Origin: Sphingomonas sp. AR_OL41
GTDB taxonomy: Bacteria > Pseudomonadota > Alphaproteobacteria > Sphingomonadales > Sphingomonadaceae
Reading direction: 5' to 3'
DNA length: 64,000 bases
NCBI RefSeq assembly: GCF_029911635.1
Contig: NZ_JARYTI010000007.1
Span: 62,001-126,000, forward strand
Below the pieces are notes generated by a model, which saw nothing but the letters and a program-made list of their open reading frames with translations, was not told where the DNA came from and did not search any database. How positions within the stretch are numbered: the stretch's first letter is position 1; each line of letters opens with the position of its first letter. The translations under genes and the position numbers were made by a program. Of this stretch, positions 17,301-25,447 are shown piece by piece.

Positions 17301-17824
17301 CGCGGGTCTGACGCAGGCGCGGGAGGAGCATGTGGCGAAAAGTCGCCACGCGACCGCCACTGCGACCTGTTCTTCCTGCTCACATTTTTTTCGCGCCCGT
17401 TCGGTTGGACATTGCGCACGCCGATGTCTTGGATTTGTAACGACATGACGCGGGAAGATGTTGGTGGCGCCGCTCCAACATAACAGGTGCGGAGCAGGAC
17501 GGCGGAGCAGGCGCGAACAGGGCAGAACAGGTCCTGTTCCCGGCGCGAGCAGGACCTGCTTCGCCAGGGTTACGCCGCGAGCGGCGATGATCCTGTGACC
17601 GACGATGAGAATGAGCGGCGCGACGCGGCGCGTGGACGGGTGTAGCGAGGGGCGGCGCGGGGTTGAATCGGGACGCCATGCGGCGCGGGCGAAAAACCTT
17701 TGATGCAAAATCAAAAAGGGTCGCGAGATCTACCGTGTCCTGGAGGACGGGCCGAGCCGGCCGCTTCACATCACGCTAGATGCAGTACAGGTCCGCGCCA
17801 ATTGAGCGCACTATTACCCAACCT
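17301..17824. other. gene-free interval with paired palindromes, grading into AT-rich DNA
   Basis: No frame here has credible start, composition or family pattern; the open leftward frames are Arg/Ala-rich and look like antisense reading of GC-rich DNA. The first two thirds are GC-rich and contain the palindromes listed separately at 17525-17560. Composition shifts to AT-rich near 17770, where the small membrane protein gene begins. The interval looks like the scarred edge of an insertion. Confidence 0.5.
17525..17560. repeat. two nested palindromes forming a 9-bp stem
   Basis: GAACAGGTCCTGTTC (17525-17539) is a perfect odd palindrome about its central T. AGCAGGACCTGCT (17548-17560) is a second one about a central A. 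The two also pair with each other: CAGGTCCTG at 17528 with CAGGACCTG at 17550, leaving a 13-base loop. This could be a protein-binding site or a hairpin; no T-run follows on either strand, so a simple terminator is unlikely. Confidence 0.6.
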
Positions 17825-18058
17825 CTAGTCTTTCTTCTTATCATCAAAAGAAAGTTCGACTCCTCCTGAAATAGCAATAATAACCGATGTAGCCAAGCTC
17901 GTTATTAATATATAAACAAATAGTTGTGAATTGCTACTAAGAAATTTTGGCCTAATCTCGCTATAAATCGCAATAGGATATAATATTTGAATCGCAACAA
18001 TGAAAATATAGAGAGCATATGTCCTGATGAATATGCGCTTGTTAAATTTGATCTTCAT
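17825..18058 (-). CDS. AT-rich small two-span membrane protein, unknown
   Basis: A 77-residue protein with a basic N-terminus (MKIKFNKRIFIR), a hydrophobic segment around residues 13-32, a polar middle, a second hydrophobic segment around residues 45-64, and an acidic/basic tail FDDKKKD. Codon use is strongly AT-rich (AAA, ATA, TTT, AAT), unlike every neighbour, which points to recent transfer. It begins 3 bp after the stop of another leftward frame, as in a two-gene unit. The form would suit a small immunity or stress protein, but that is a guess. Confidence 0.55.
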   Translation of the reverse strand: MKIKFNKRIFIRTYALYIFIVAIQILYPIAIYSEIRPKFLSSNSQLFVYILITSLATSVIIAISGGVELSFDDKKKD

Positions 18059-18061
18059 TTT

Positions 18062-18235
18062 TCATTCCGATCTGCACATCCTGATATATCGCAGGCGAGC
18101 GTCCAGCGCTTTAACAACCTTGTGATCACCCTCCGACATTCCCCTTCCAAGATCAATTGACCACGTTGCCCAAAGACCGAACAACGCGCCGCGGACGGTT
18201 ATTGCTATCTCCGTTCCCAGTCTTCGGATACATGC
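18062..18235 (-). pseudogene. possible remnant of a gene upstream of the small membrane protein
   Basis: A leftward frame of about 57 codons, beginning after a TAG at 18236-18238, encodes a protein-like tail containing TVRGALFGLWATWSIDLG and ends in RYIRMCRSE, 3 bp before the next start. It has no ATG near its beginning. Another leftward frame (18153-18386) reads LDSQSIDYISWALGISVG and overlaps it, so a single frameshift near 18230 would join the two into one protein of about 100 residues. Either a frameshifted gene or chance overlap would explain this. No family is recognised. Confidence 0.3.
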
Positions 18236-18386
18236 CTACGGAAATTCCCAGGGCCCAACTTATATAGTCAATCGACTGACTATCCAAGAACGCCAAGCTC
18301 TCGGTATCGCTTTGGTGCTCGTTGCCCATGCCTTGCGGCGATGTACTTAACCCAGGCTTGGCGCTCGCGCTTGTTAGCACGTGCAA

Positions 18387-18414
18387 AGGCCCCTCCCCGT
18401 CAGGGGAAGGGCCT
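18387..18414 (-). terminator. hairpin after the TonB-dependent receptor gene
   Basis: AGGCCCCTCCCC at 18387 pairs with GGGGAAGGGCCT ending at 18414 around a GTCA loop, with one mismatch. Read leftward, the hairpin lies about 40 bp past the receptor stop codon and is followed by TTTGC, a weak T-tract. Confidence 0.6.
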
Positions 18415-18455
18415 GCATTAAGTCAAACAGTCAGTCGTGGCGGCGCGGTCCGCCG

Positions 18456-20921
18456 TCAGAACTTGACCTTGGCCCGGATGCCAATGGTGCGCGGGCGGGC
18501 GAGGGTGATGCGGTCGCCGGCCTGATAGACCTTGTAGTATGTCGCACGGCCGACATTGGTGACCTTGACGCCGTCGAACAGGTTGTTGCCGTAGACGCCG
18601 ATCTCGAACTTGCCGATGTCATAGGCCAGCGAGGCGCTGACATTGTTGGTGGCGGGGATCACCGCGTAGCTCGAGCTCGCGCCGTTGCGCGTCAACACGC
18701 CGCCGACGATCTTGGTCGCGAAGTTGTTGAAGGTCGTATATTGCTCCGACTGGTACTGGTAGCTGAGCTGCGCGTGCACGCTGCCCGACCCGACATTGCG
18801 ATCGTAGAACACCGCCGCCGACGCCGTCCAGGCCGGGAAATAGGGCGTGCGGTCGCCGTCGAACGCGCCGACTGTCGGGATGTCGCCCTTGGCCTTCGAG
18901 CTGTTGTACGATGCGCTGCCGACCAGCGTCACCTCGGGACTGGCCTTGACCATCGTCTCGAGCTCGACGCCCTTGCTGGTGATCTTGCCCTTGTTGTCGG
19001 TAAAGAAGTAGGAGCAATCGAGCCGCAGGCGCGTCTGCACGTCGGACCAGTTGATGTAATAGGCGCTGGCATTGAGCGTCACGCGGCCGCCGGCCAGCTT
19101 GGCCTTTTCACCGATCGTGTAGTTCCACAATTTGTCCGGGCCGAAGGTCAGCGGCGCGGCGGTATAGCCATAGGCCGCAAGGTTGGTCGTGCACTGGCCG
19201 GCGACCCCGGTCGAGCCTAGCGGCACGGGCTGGTTGGCGCCGCCATAGCGGAAGCCCTTGGCCGCCTCGCCATAGACCATGAAATCATCGCTGACATGGA
19301 AGGTGACGTTGGCGCGCGGGTTGACCCCGTTGGACTTGAGCGTTGCCCGCGTTTCCAGCGGCACGTGGTTGACCACGCCATAAACGCCGCCTTCGAACAG
19401 GTAATAGCTCTCCTTGAAGTTGAAGTAGCGCAGGCCGGCGGTGAGATCGACCACCGGTCCGAGATGCAGCGTGCCATCGGCATAGAGCGCGAACTGATGT
19501 TCGTTGGTGTCCTGCAGGCCCGAGAAGATGTCGTTCGACTGGAAGGCGGCATCGACCAGCTTTGAGTCATATTTCCCGCCCGGCGTCGCGAACGGGCCGT
19601 AGAAATAATTCATGTACGACAGCGTGTCGAAGCCCGGGGTCGGGATGTCCTGACGCAGGTGGCGCGTCTGCTGCTCGTAGAAAGCGCCGACGGTCCATTT
19701 GAACGGGCCACCTTCCTTTCCGACGAGCCGGAACTCGCCCATATAATCCTTCAGCTTCTGGTCGATCTGATAAAGCTCGGCCGGGATCTTGTTGGTAATC
19801 GCCTGGTTGTAGGTGGTCGGCGCCTGGAACAGCGGATAGGTCGTCGAGCTGATCGGCAGGCCGCTGCCATAATCCTGGAAGAAATAGCCGATCTGTGGCT
19901 CGGGGCTGGCGTCGAAACCGATCGCGCGATCGGTATAGGCGCCGGTGGCGATGATGTTGGCAAAGCCGGCATCGTAATCGAAGCCCAGCGTGTAGAGCCG
20001 GAAGCGATCGTCGGTACCCTCGGGACCGTTGCTCGACACGGTATAGGGCGCGAGGCCGCTCAGTCCCTGGTTGAGGCCATGCGCGACGCTGCGTTCATAG
20101 GTGAAACTGGCGTCGACGATGAGTTCGTTGACTGGCTTCCAGCGCACCGCGACACGACCCTGTGCGGTGTTGTTGCTGTTGGCGTTCTGCGTGTTGCGCA
20201 GGCCGATATTGTCGATGTAGCCGCCATCGCGACCGACATAGACATTGGCGCGCACCGCCAGCGTGTCGGACACGATCGGCAGGTTGATCATGCCGCGCAG
20301 ATTGTAGCTCGCCGCGCCATGCTCGGTCGTCGCGGCACCCACCTCGGCCGTGCCGAAGGTGGTGGCCATGCTCGGCTTGGCGGTGACGAAACGCACCGTC
20401 CCGGCCATCGAACCGGCGCCGTACAGCGTGCCCTGCGGGCCGCGCAGGATCTCGACGCGCTCGAGATCATAGACCTTGAGATCGGGGGTCTGGCCCTGCA
20501 CCGAGATCGGCGTGTCGTCGAGATAGACCGCGACGAGCGTGCGATCCGAGGTGTCCGACGAGGCATAGCCGCCCGTCGACAGGCCGCGCATGTTGAACTT
20601 GTTATAGCCCGGCGCGCCTTCGGTGATCGACAGCGAGGGGGTAAACTTGGCGAGGTCGGACAGATTGCCCTGGCCCGACTTGGTGATCTGGTCGACATTC
20701 ACCACCGACACCGCGATCGGCACCTTCTGGAGCGATTCGGCGCCCGAACGGCTGGCGGTGACGACGACGTCGGCGAGCTGGTTGTCGGCGGCGGGCGGTG
20801 GCGGCGTGGTCTGCGCCATGGCCGGGGTCATTGCGGCGACACTGGCGCCCGAAGCGAGCAGCAGCGCGAGCAACCGAACCCGACGACCAGCCTGGTTCGC
20901 ATCATCATGTGACTTCGTCAT
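18456..20921 (-). CDS. TonB-dependent outer-membrane receptor
   Basis: An 821-residue receptor with a basic N-terminus and signal peptide ending near PAMAQT, then the TonB-box-like DVVVTASR, the plug domain (VDQITKSGQGNLSDL, FNMRGLSTGG, VERVEILRGPQGTLYG quoted in part as LRGPQGTLYG), and a long beta barrel ending in RPRTIGIRAKVKF with the usual terminal Phe. ATG at 20921 is chosen because it precedes the signal peptide; a longer in-frame start adds 44 unlikely residues. It imports an unknown large or scarce substrate. The TPR-sulfotransferase gene lies 160 bp upstream in the same direction, a pairing frequent in sphingomonads. Confidence 0.93.
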   Translation of the reverse strand: MTKSHDDANQAGRRVRLLALLLASGASVAAMTPAMAQTTPPPPAADNQLADVVVTASRSGAESLQKVPIAVSVVNVDQITKSGQGNLSDLAKFTPSLSITEGAPGYNKFNMRGLSTGGYASSDTSDRTLVAVYLDDTPISVQGQTPDLKVYDLERVEILRGPQGTLYGAGSMAGTVRFVTAKPSMATTFGTAEVGAATTEHGAASYNLRGMINLPIVSDTLAVRANVYVGRDGGYIDNIGLRNTQNANSNNTAQGRVAVRWKPVNELIVDASFTYERSVAHGLNQGLSGLAPYTVSSNGPEGTDDRFRLYTLGFDYDAGFANIIATGAYTDRAIGFDASPEPQIGYFFQDYGSGLPISSTTYPLFQAPTTYNQAITNKIPAELYQIDQKLKDYMGEFRLVGKEGGPFKWTVGAFYEQQTRHLRQDIPTPGFDTLSYMNYFYGPFATPGGKYDSKLVDAAFQSNDIFSGLQDTNEHQFALYADGTLHLGPVVDLTAGLRYFNFKESYYLFEGGVYGVVNHVPLETRATLKSNGVNPRANVTFHVSDDFMVYGEAAKGFRYGGANQPVPLGSTGVAGQCTTNLAAYGYTAAPLTFGPDKLWNYTIGEKAKLAGGRVTLNASAYYINWSDVQTRLRLDCSYFFTDNKGKITSKGVELETMVKASPEVTLVGSASYNSSKAKGDIPTVGAFDGDRTPYFPAWTASAAVFYDRNVGSGSVHAQLSYQYQSEQYTTFNNFATKIVGGVLTRNGASSSYAVIPATNNVSASLAYDIGKFEIGVYGNNLFDGVKVTNVGRATYYKVYQAGDRITLARPRTIGIRAKVKF

Positions 20922-21081
20922 TACGTCCCCCCATTTAAACCACGCTCCCTCGGCCCCGCGCCAGCCCTTGTTCCGGGCTTCTGCAGCGATGGGACCTTCG
21001 GGCGTTTCCCGATTGACGCGAAGGTCACCCGATTCCGACCAGCCGGGAAGCAAAATTATCGGATGGGGGCATGCAATATAG

Positions 21082-23079
21082 TCATCGATCTGAAACGTCG
21101 ATGCCCTGCGATGGCGTGGCCAGTGCCCTTTCGAGCGGCGCCAGCCAGGGCGCGAAATGGCGCCATTGATCGAGCCCGTCGCGGAAGATTGGCCGGCGCA
21201 CCTGCTCCGAACTCGGCGTCCGCACGGCGCGCGCAGCGGTGTGGAAGGTCAGACAGGCTGGCTCGAAGGCGAGCTCGACATGGTCAAGCAAGCGGCGCGT
21301 TTCACCTTCGGCATCTTCGACCAGCGCCTCGTAGGAGACACGCAGCACCCGGCCCGGCAGCACCCGGTCGACATGCGCCATCAGCGCGACATAGTCGGCA
21401 TAATAGCGGCCGAGATCGGCGAGATCGTAGCTGTAAGCCTGGCCGCGCGCGAAATTCTGCTTGAACAACGACAGACAACAGCCGCGGGGATCGCGTCGGA
21501 CATCGATGATCCGCGCGTTGGGCAGCATCAGGTGGATGAGCCCGACATGCAGGAAATTGCCGGGAAACTTGTCGACGAAAAAGGCGCGGCGCTCGGGGCG
21601 GTGGATCGCCGCCCGGTCGAGATAGTCGGCACCGGCAGCGGCGAAGTCGGCCGACGGGAGATCGGCGAGCACTTCCGGATAAGGCCGGTCGTGCCCGCCG
21701 CGTGCCGCCAGCGCGCGGGCGATCGCGGTGACATAGGGCAGTTCTGAGGCGCCCTCGACCGCGCTGTGGCTGGCGAGAATTTGCTCGACCAAGGTCGAGC
21801 CCGAGCGCGGCATGCCGAGCACGAAGATCGGATCGGGCGCCGTCACCCCCGCACCAGCGCGTGCGGCGAAGAACGGCGCGTCGAAGGTCGCGATCGTCCG
21901 CCGGATGAAGGCGCCATGCGCATCGGCATCGTGCGGGGCGAGCGCGCGGCGGGTTTCGTTGGCGTGGCGATAATGTGCGAAGGATTCGGCATAGTCCCGC
22001 TCGTCCTCCAGAGCCTTGCCGAGCGCGAAAAGCAGGCAGGCGCGATCCTCCGGCGCCGGGTCGGCGGCTAGCGCGGACCGCATCGCCTCGATATCGCCCG
22101 GGGCGAAGCGCCACGTCTTGAGGTTGGCGAGGCTCCACCATGGTTCGCCGAAGCCGGGCGCGAGCGCCAGCGCCCGGCGATAGGCGGCGACCGCCTCTGC
22201 TTGCCGGCCGAGCGCGCGCAGGGCGTGGCCATGACTGTGCCACAAGGCGGCATTGTCGGGGTCGAGCTTGAGCGCTGCGGCATAATCATCGATCGCCGCC
22301 GCTTCCTGCCCGATCTGCAGGCGGATCGCGGCGCGCAGCGCGTGGTGGGCAGCGACATCGGGGTGAGATGCGAGCAGCGGCTCGATCGTGTCGTGCGCTA
22401 CGCCGCCGCGATCGAGCAGATGCAGCGCGGCGGCGAGATGATAGCGCGCCGCGGCGAAGGCGGGCGCTGCGGCGACGGCGCGCGCGAGCAACGCGGCGGC
22501 CGCTTCGGGGCGATCCAGCCGCAGGGCGATATCGGCCAGCAGGCGCGTCGCTGCGACATCGTTGACATCGAGCCCGAAGCGATCGCCGAGCGCGGTTGCC
22601 GCGGCGGGATCTTCGGTATCGAACCACCGCGCCGCGACCTTGGCCAGCACGGGGTCCCCTGCCCCGGCTGCCAGCGCATGACGATGCGCCGCCGCCGCGT
22701 GCGCGTCCTGGCCGAGCGTCGCATGCTGATCGCCGAGCGCGTGCCATGCCAGCCAGGAGCGCGGATTGGCCCGCGTCGCGCGTTCCAGCGCCGCGACCGC
22801 CGCTGCGCCATCGCCGAAAGCGGCGAGCGCCATGCCATGCTCATAATGCAGCCCCCAGGCTGATGGGTGCGCGGCGGCGAGCGGCGCCAGCACCGCCAGC
22901 GCCTCATCCAGGCGACCGATGCGGCGCAGCGCCGCGCCGAGAATGAACGATACTTCGAGCGCGCCGGGCGCGTGTCCGGCGATCTTGCGCGCATGCCTGG
23001 CCGCCGCCGCCGGATCGATGCGCAGCAGGCGCCGCGCCTCTGCGGTTGCCGCCGCCATGTCGAAAGGAGCCCCTGCCAT
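21082..23079 (-). CDS. TPR-repeat sulfotransferase
   Basis: A 665-residue protein. Roughly residues 1-370 are tandem tetratricopeptide-like helices (repeats such as ALWHSHGHALRALGRQAEAV followed by AYRRALALAPGF). The C-terminal 270 residues are a sulfotransferase: the PAPS-binding loop reads FVLGMPRSGSTLVEQILASH, a DKFPGNFLH segment follows, then IDVRRDPRGCCLS with the 3'-phosphate-binding Arg. The ATG at 23079 follows AGGAC; ATG at 23058 is an alternative. It should transfer sulfate from PAPS to an unknown acceptor, perhaps a protein or polysaccharide. The CysN/C and CysD genes that make PAPS lie within 6 kb. Confidence 0.88.
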   Translation of the reverse strand: MAGAPFDMAAATAEARRLLRIDPAAAARHARKIAGHAPGALEVSFILGAALRRIGRLDEALAVLAPLAAAHPSAWGLHYEHGMALAAFGDGAAAVAALERATRANPRSWLAWHALGDQHATLGQDAHAAAAHRHALAAGAGDPVLAKVAARWFDTEDPAAATALGDRFGLDVNDVAATRLLADIALRLDRPEAAAALLARAVAAAPAFAAARYHLAAALHLLDRGGVAHDTIEPLLASHPDVAAHHALRAAIRLQIGQEAAAIDDYAAALKLDPDNAALWHSHGHALRALGRQAEAVAAYRRALALAPGFGEPWWSLANLKTWRFAPGDIEAMRSALAADPAPEDRACLLFALGKALEDERDYAESFAHYRHANETRRALAPHDADAHGAFIRRTIATFDAPFFAARAGAGVTAPDPIFVLGMPRSGSTLVEQILASHSAVEGASELPYVTAIARALAARGGHDRPYPEVLADLPSADFAAAGADYLDRAAIHRPERRAFFVDKFPGNFLHVGLIHLMLPNARIIDVRRDPRGCCLSLFKQNFARGQAYSYDLADLGRYYADYVALMAHVDRVLPGRVLRVSYEALVEDAEGETRRLLDHVELAFEPACLTFHTAARAVRTPSSEQVRRPIFRDGLDQWRHFAPWLAPLERALATPSQGIDVSDR

Positions 23080-23224
23080 GTTCGCGGTCCTAGCAACGCC
23101 GCGTGCGTTTTGCATGCCGCACGCGCGTCGCACGGCGAAATGCGATGGCGGGATGGCAAAAAGGCATTGGCGGCGGGATAAGCGGGTCCGCACGCTGGCA
23201 TCCGCCACGGGAGAAGGAGTGATC

Positions 23225-25294
23225 ATGCCGGGTTCGCGCCGCGATTTTCTTGCCGCCGCCGTCACGGGCGTCGCGCTGGGCCATGGCTCGGTCGCGCGGG
23301 CCGGGGCGGCGCCGGGCTGGGCGTTGCCGGCCAAACAGGGGGTGAAGCGCATCGATGTGGTGCGCATCAAGATGCATGACGGGGTCGAACTGTGCGGGCG
23401 GCTATGGTTGCCGGCCGATGCGGACAGCAAGCCGGCGCCGGTCGTGCTCGAATATATCCCCTATCGCACGCGCGATGCCTACAGCGCGGCCGACGATTAT
23501 TGGGGCGACACGCTGGCCAGCCACGGCATCGGCTTTGCGCGGATCGACATTCGCGGCTCGGGGGATTCGGGCGGGTTGCTGCACGACGAATATCTGGCGA
23601 GCGAACAGGACGATGCGGTCGAGATCATCGCCTGGCTGGCGCGCCAGCCCTGGTCGAATGGCGCGGTCGGCATGCGCGGCATTTCCTGGGGCGGCTTTTC
23701 GACGTTGCAGACCGCGATGCGCCGGCCGCCGGCGCTCAAGGCAATCATGCCGATGGCCTGTTCGGATCGCCGCTACACCGACGATGCGCATTATGTCGGC
23801 GGGTGCCTCGGCCTGACCAATGTCAAATGGGGGGCGAACTTCAAGGGCGTGATGGCCGCGCCGCCCGACCCCGCCATCGCCGGGCCGGGCTGGGAGACGA
23901 TGTGGCGCGAACGGCTCGAGGCGTCACCGCCGATCATCGCGCGCTGGACCGGGCACCAGCGCGAGGATGATTATTGGCGGCACGGCTCGCTGCGCTTCGA
24001 TTATAGCGCAATTCAATGCCCGACCTATGTCGTGGGCGGCTGGGCCGATGCCTATGTCCATTCGGTGCCGCGGCTGCTCGAAGGGCTGACCTGCCCGCGC
24101 AAGGCGTTGGTCGGGCCATGGGGCCACACCTATGCCTGGCTGGGCGGGCCGGGGCCGGCGCTCGACTGGGCCTATGAGGAAATCCGCTGGTGGTCGCACT
24201 GGCTGCTTGGGAAGGCCACCGGCATCATGGACGAGCCGATACTGCGCTTCTACCTGCCGAGCGCAACGCCGGCACAGTCGGCGCCGGGCGAGACACCGGG
24301 GCGATGGGCGGCGGAAAGCGCCTGGCCGACGCGCAACGTGCGCATGCGCGCCTATCACCTGACCGATGGCGGGCTGTCGCCGGTGCCGGGACCGGCGACG
24401 ATCCGCCGGCACAGGTCGGACAACGCCGTCGGGCTGGCGACGCCGGAATGGGTTCCGTTCGGGCAGCAGGAAATGCCCGGCGACCAGCAGACCGACGACC
24501 GGATGTCGCTAAGCTATGATCTGCCCGCACTGGAGGCCGATGCCGAGCTGCTCGGCGTGCCGGCGGTCCGGCTGCGGCTGGCGGCGGACAAGCCGGTGGC
24601 GCAGGTCGCAGTGCGGCTGTGCAAGGTGTTGCCCGACGGGCGATCGTGGCGGCTGGCCTACGGCCTGCTCAACCTGACGCACCGCGACGGGCATGATGCG
24701 CCGAAGCCGCTGGTGCCGGGCATGGCCTATGACGTGACGGTTCCGCTCGGTTTCATCGCGCAGCAGTTGAAGGCGGGCGAGCGGTTGCGGCTGGCGATTT
24801 CCGAAGGGTTGTGGCCGCTGGTCTGGCCCTCGCCCGACAGCCCGACGCTGACGCTGCACGCCGCCGACTGCCGGCTCGAGCTGCCGATGCGCGTCGCGCC
24901 GGCGGTCGAACCCGCCATGCCGATCACCAGCGTGCCGATCGCGCCCGACAAGGGCGATGTCGTGGTGACGACGACCAGCGAGCATGGCGTGATGACGGTG
25001 ACCGGCAGCTGGCCCGACAAGCCGCGCAGCTGCGCCAACGGAACGGTGCTGTCGGGCTATGGCCCCAACACGGTGGCGCGGATCACCGCCGGTGCGCCGA
25101 ACAGCGGCATGTGGTCGGGCCAGCGCGTGAGCCGTTATCGCCGCGACGGGTGGAACTGCGAACTGCATATCGACTTCACGGTGCGATCGACCAAGACGCG
25201 CTTCGAAGTGGCGGAGTCGATCACCGCCTTCAAGGACGGCGCGCAGATCTTCACGCGGGCGACGACGCAGTCGATCAGGCGGGATCTGGTGTGA
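23225..25294 (+). CDS. CocE/NonD-family serine hydrolase with Tat signal
   Basis: A 689-residue protein. The N-terminus has a twin-arginine motif SRRDFLAAAVTGVAL and an Ala-rich cleavage region, so it is probably exported folded. The alpha/beta-hydrolase domain carries the nucleophile S154 in RGISWGGFST, after the DIRGSGDSGG motif of the X-Pro dipeptidyl-peptidase (S15)/cocaine esterase family. The C-terminal half is the family's jelly-roll domain. ATG at 23225 follows AAGGAG. It is divergent from the sulfotransferase gene and may act on the ester or amide imported with help from the nearby receptor; the substrate is not predictable. Confidence 0.88.
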   Translation: MPGSRRDFLAAAVTGVALGHGSVARAGAAPGWALPAKQGVKRIDVVRIKMHDGVELCGRLWLPADADSKPAPVVLEYIPYRTRDAYSAADDYWGDTLASHGIGFARIDIRGSGDSGGLLHDEYLASEQDDAVEIIAWLARQPWSNGAVGMRGISWGGFSTLQTAMRRPPALKAIMPMACSDRRYTDDAHYVGGCLGLTNVKWGANFKGVMAAPPDPAIAGPGWETMWRERLEASPPIIARWTGHQREDDYWRHGSLRFDYSAIQCPTYVVGGWADAYVHSVPRLLEGLTCPRKALVGPWGHTYAWLGGPGPALDWAYEEIRWWSHWLLGKATGIMDEPILRFYLPSATPAQSAPGETPGRWAAESAWPTRNVRMRAYHLTDGGLSPVPGPATIRRHRSDNAVGLATPEWVPFGQQEMPGDQQTDDRMSLSYDLPALEADAELLGVPAVRLRLAADKPVAQVAVRLCKVLPDGRSWRLAYGLLNLTHRDGHDAPKPLVPGMAYDVTVPLGFIAQQLKAGERLRLAISEGLWPLVWPSPDSPTLTLHAADCRLELPMRVAPAVEPAMPITSVPIAPDKGDVVVTTTSEHGVMTVTGSWPDKPRSCANGTVLSGYGPNTVARITAGAPNSGMWSGQRVSRYRRDGWNCELHIDFTVRSTKTRFEVAESITAFKDGAQIFTRATTQSIRRDLV

Positions 25295-25320
25295 AGAGAT
25301 AGGCTGAGTTCAGATATTTC

Positions 25321-25424
25321 CTTCCCCGGCGAAGGCCGGGGTCCAGTTGGAATCGCCTAAATAACAAGGCGCTCCGGCCGTTACAAAAGCCTTCCCAGCT
25401 GGGCCCCGGCCTTCGCCGGGGAAG
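25321..25424. repeat. 21-bp perfect inverted repeat between convergent genes
   Basis: CTTCCCCGGCGAAGGCCGGGG at 25321-25341 is the exact reverse complement of 25404-25424. Each arm also contains a short hairpin of its own (CCCCGGC/GCCGGGG-like). About 60 bases separate the arms. It lies between the convergent hydrolase and cysN/C genes and probably acts as a two-way terminator. It resembles a dispersed intergenic element rather than a simple terminator, because the arms are long and there is no adjacent T-run. Confidence 0.85.
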
Positions 25425-25447
25425 CAAAAGGGGGAACGCTGCGCCCC

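Noticed and set aside
17380-17769. Leftward frame of 129 codons in the gene-poor interval
   Set aside because: Pro/Ala/Arg-rich, no family pattern, and the palindromes at 17525-17560 lie within it; treated as noncoding.
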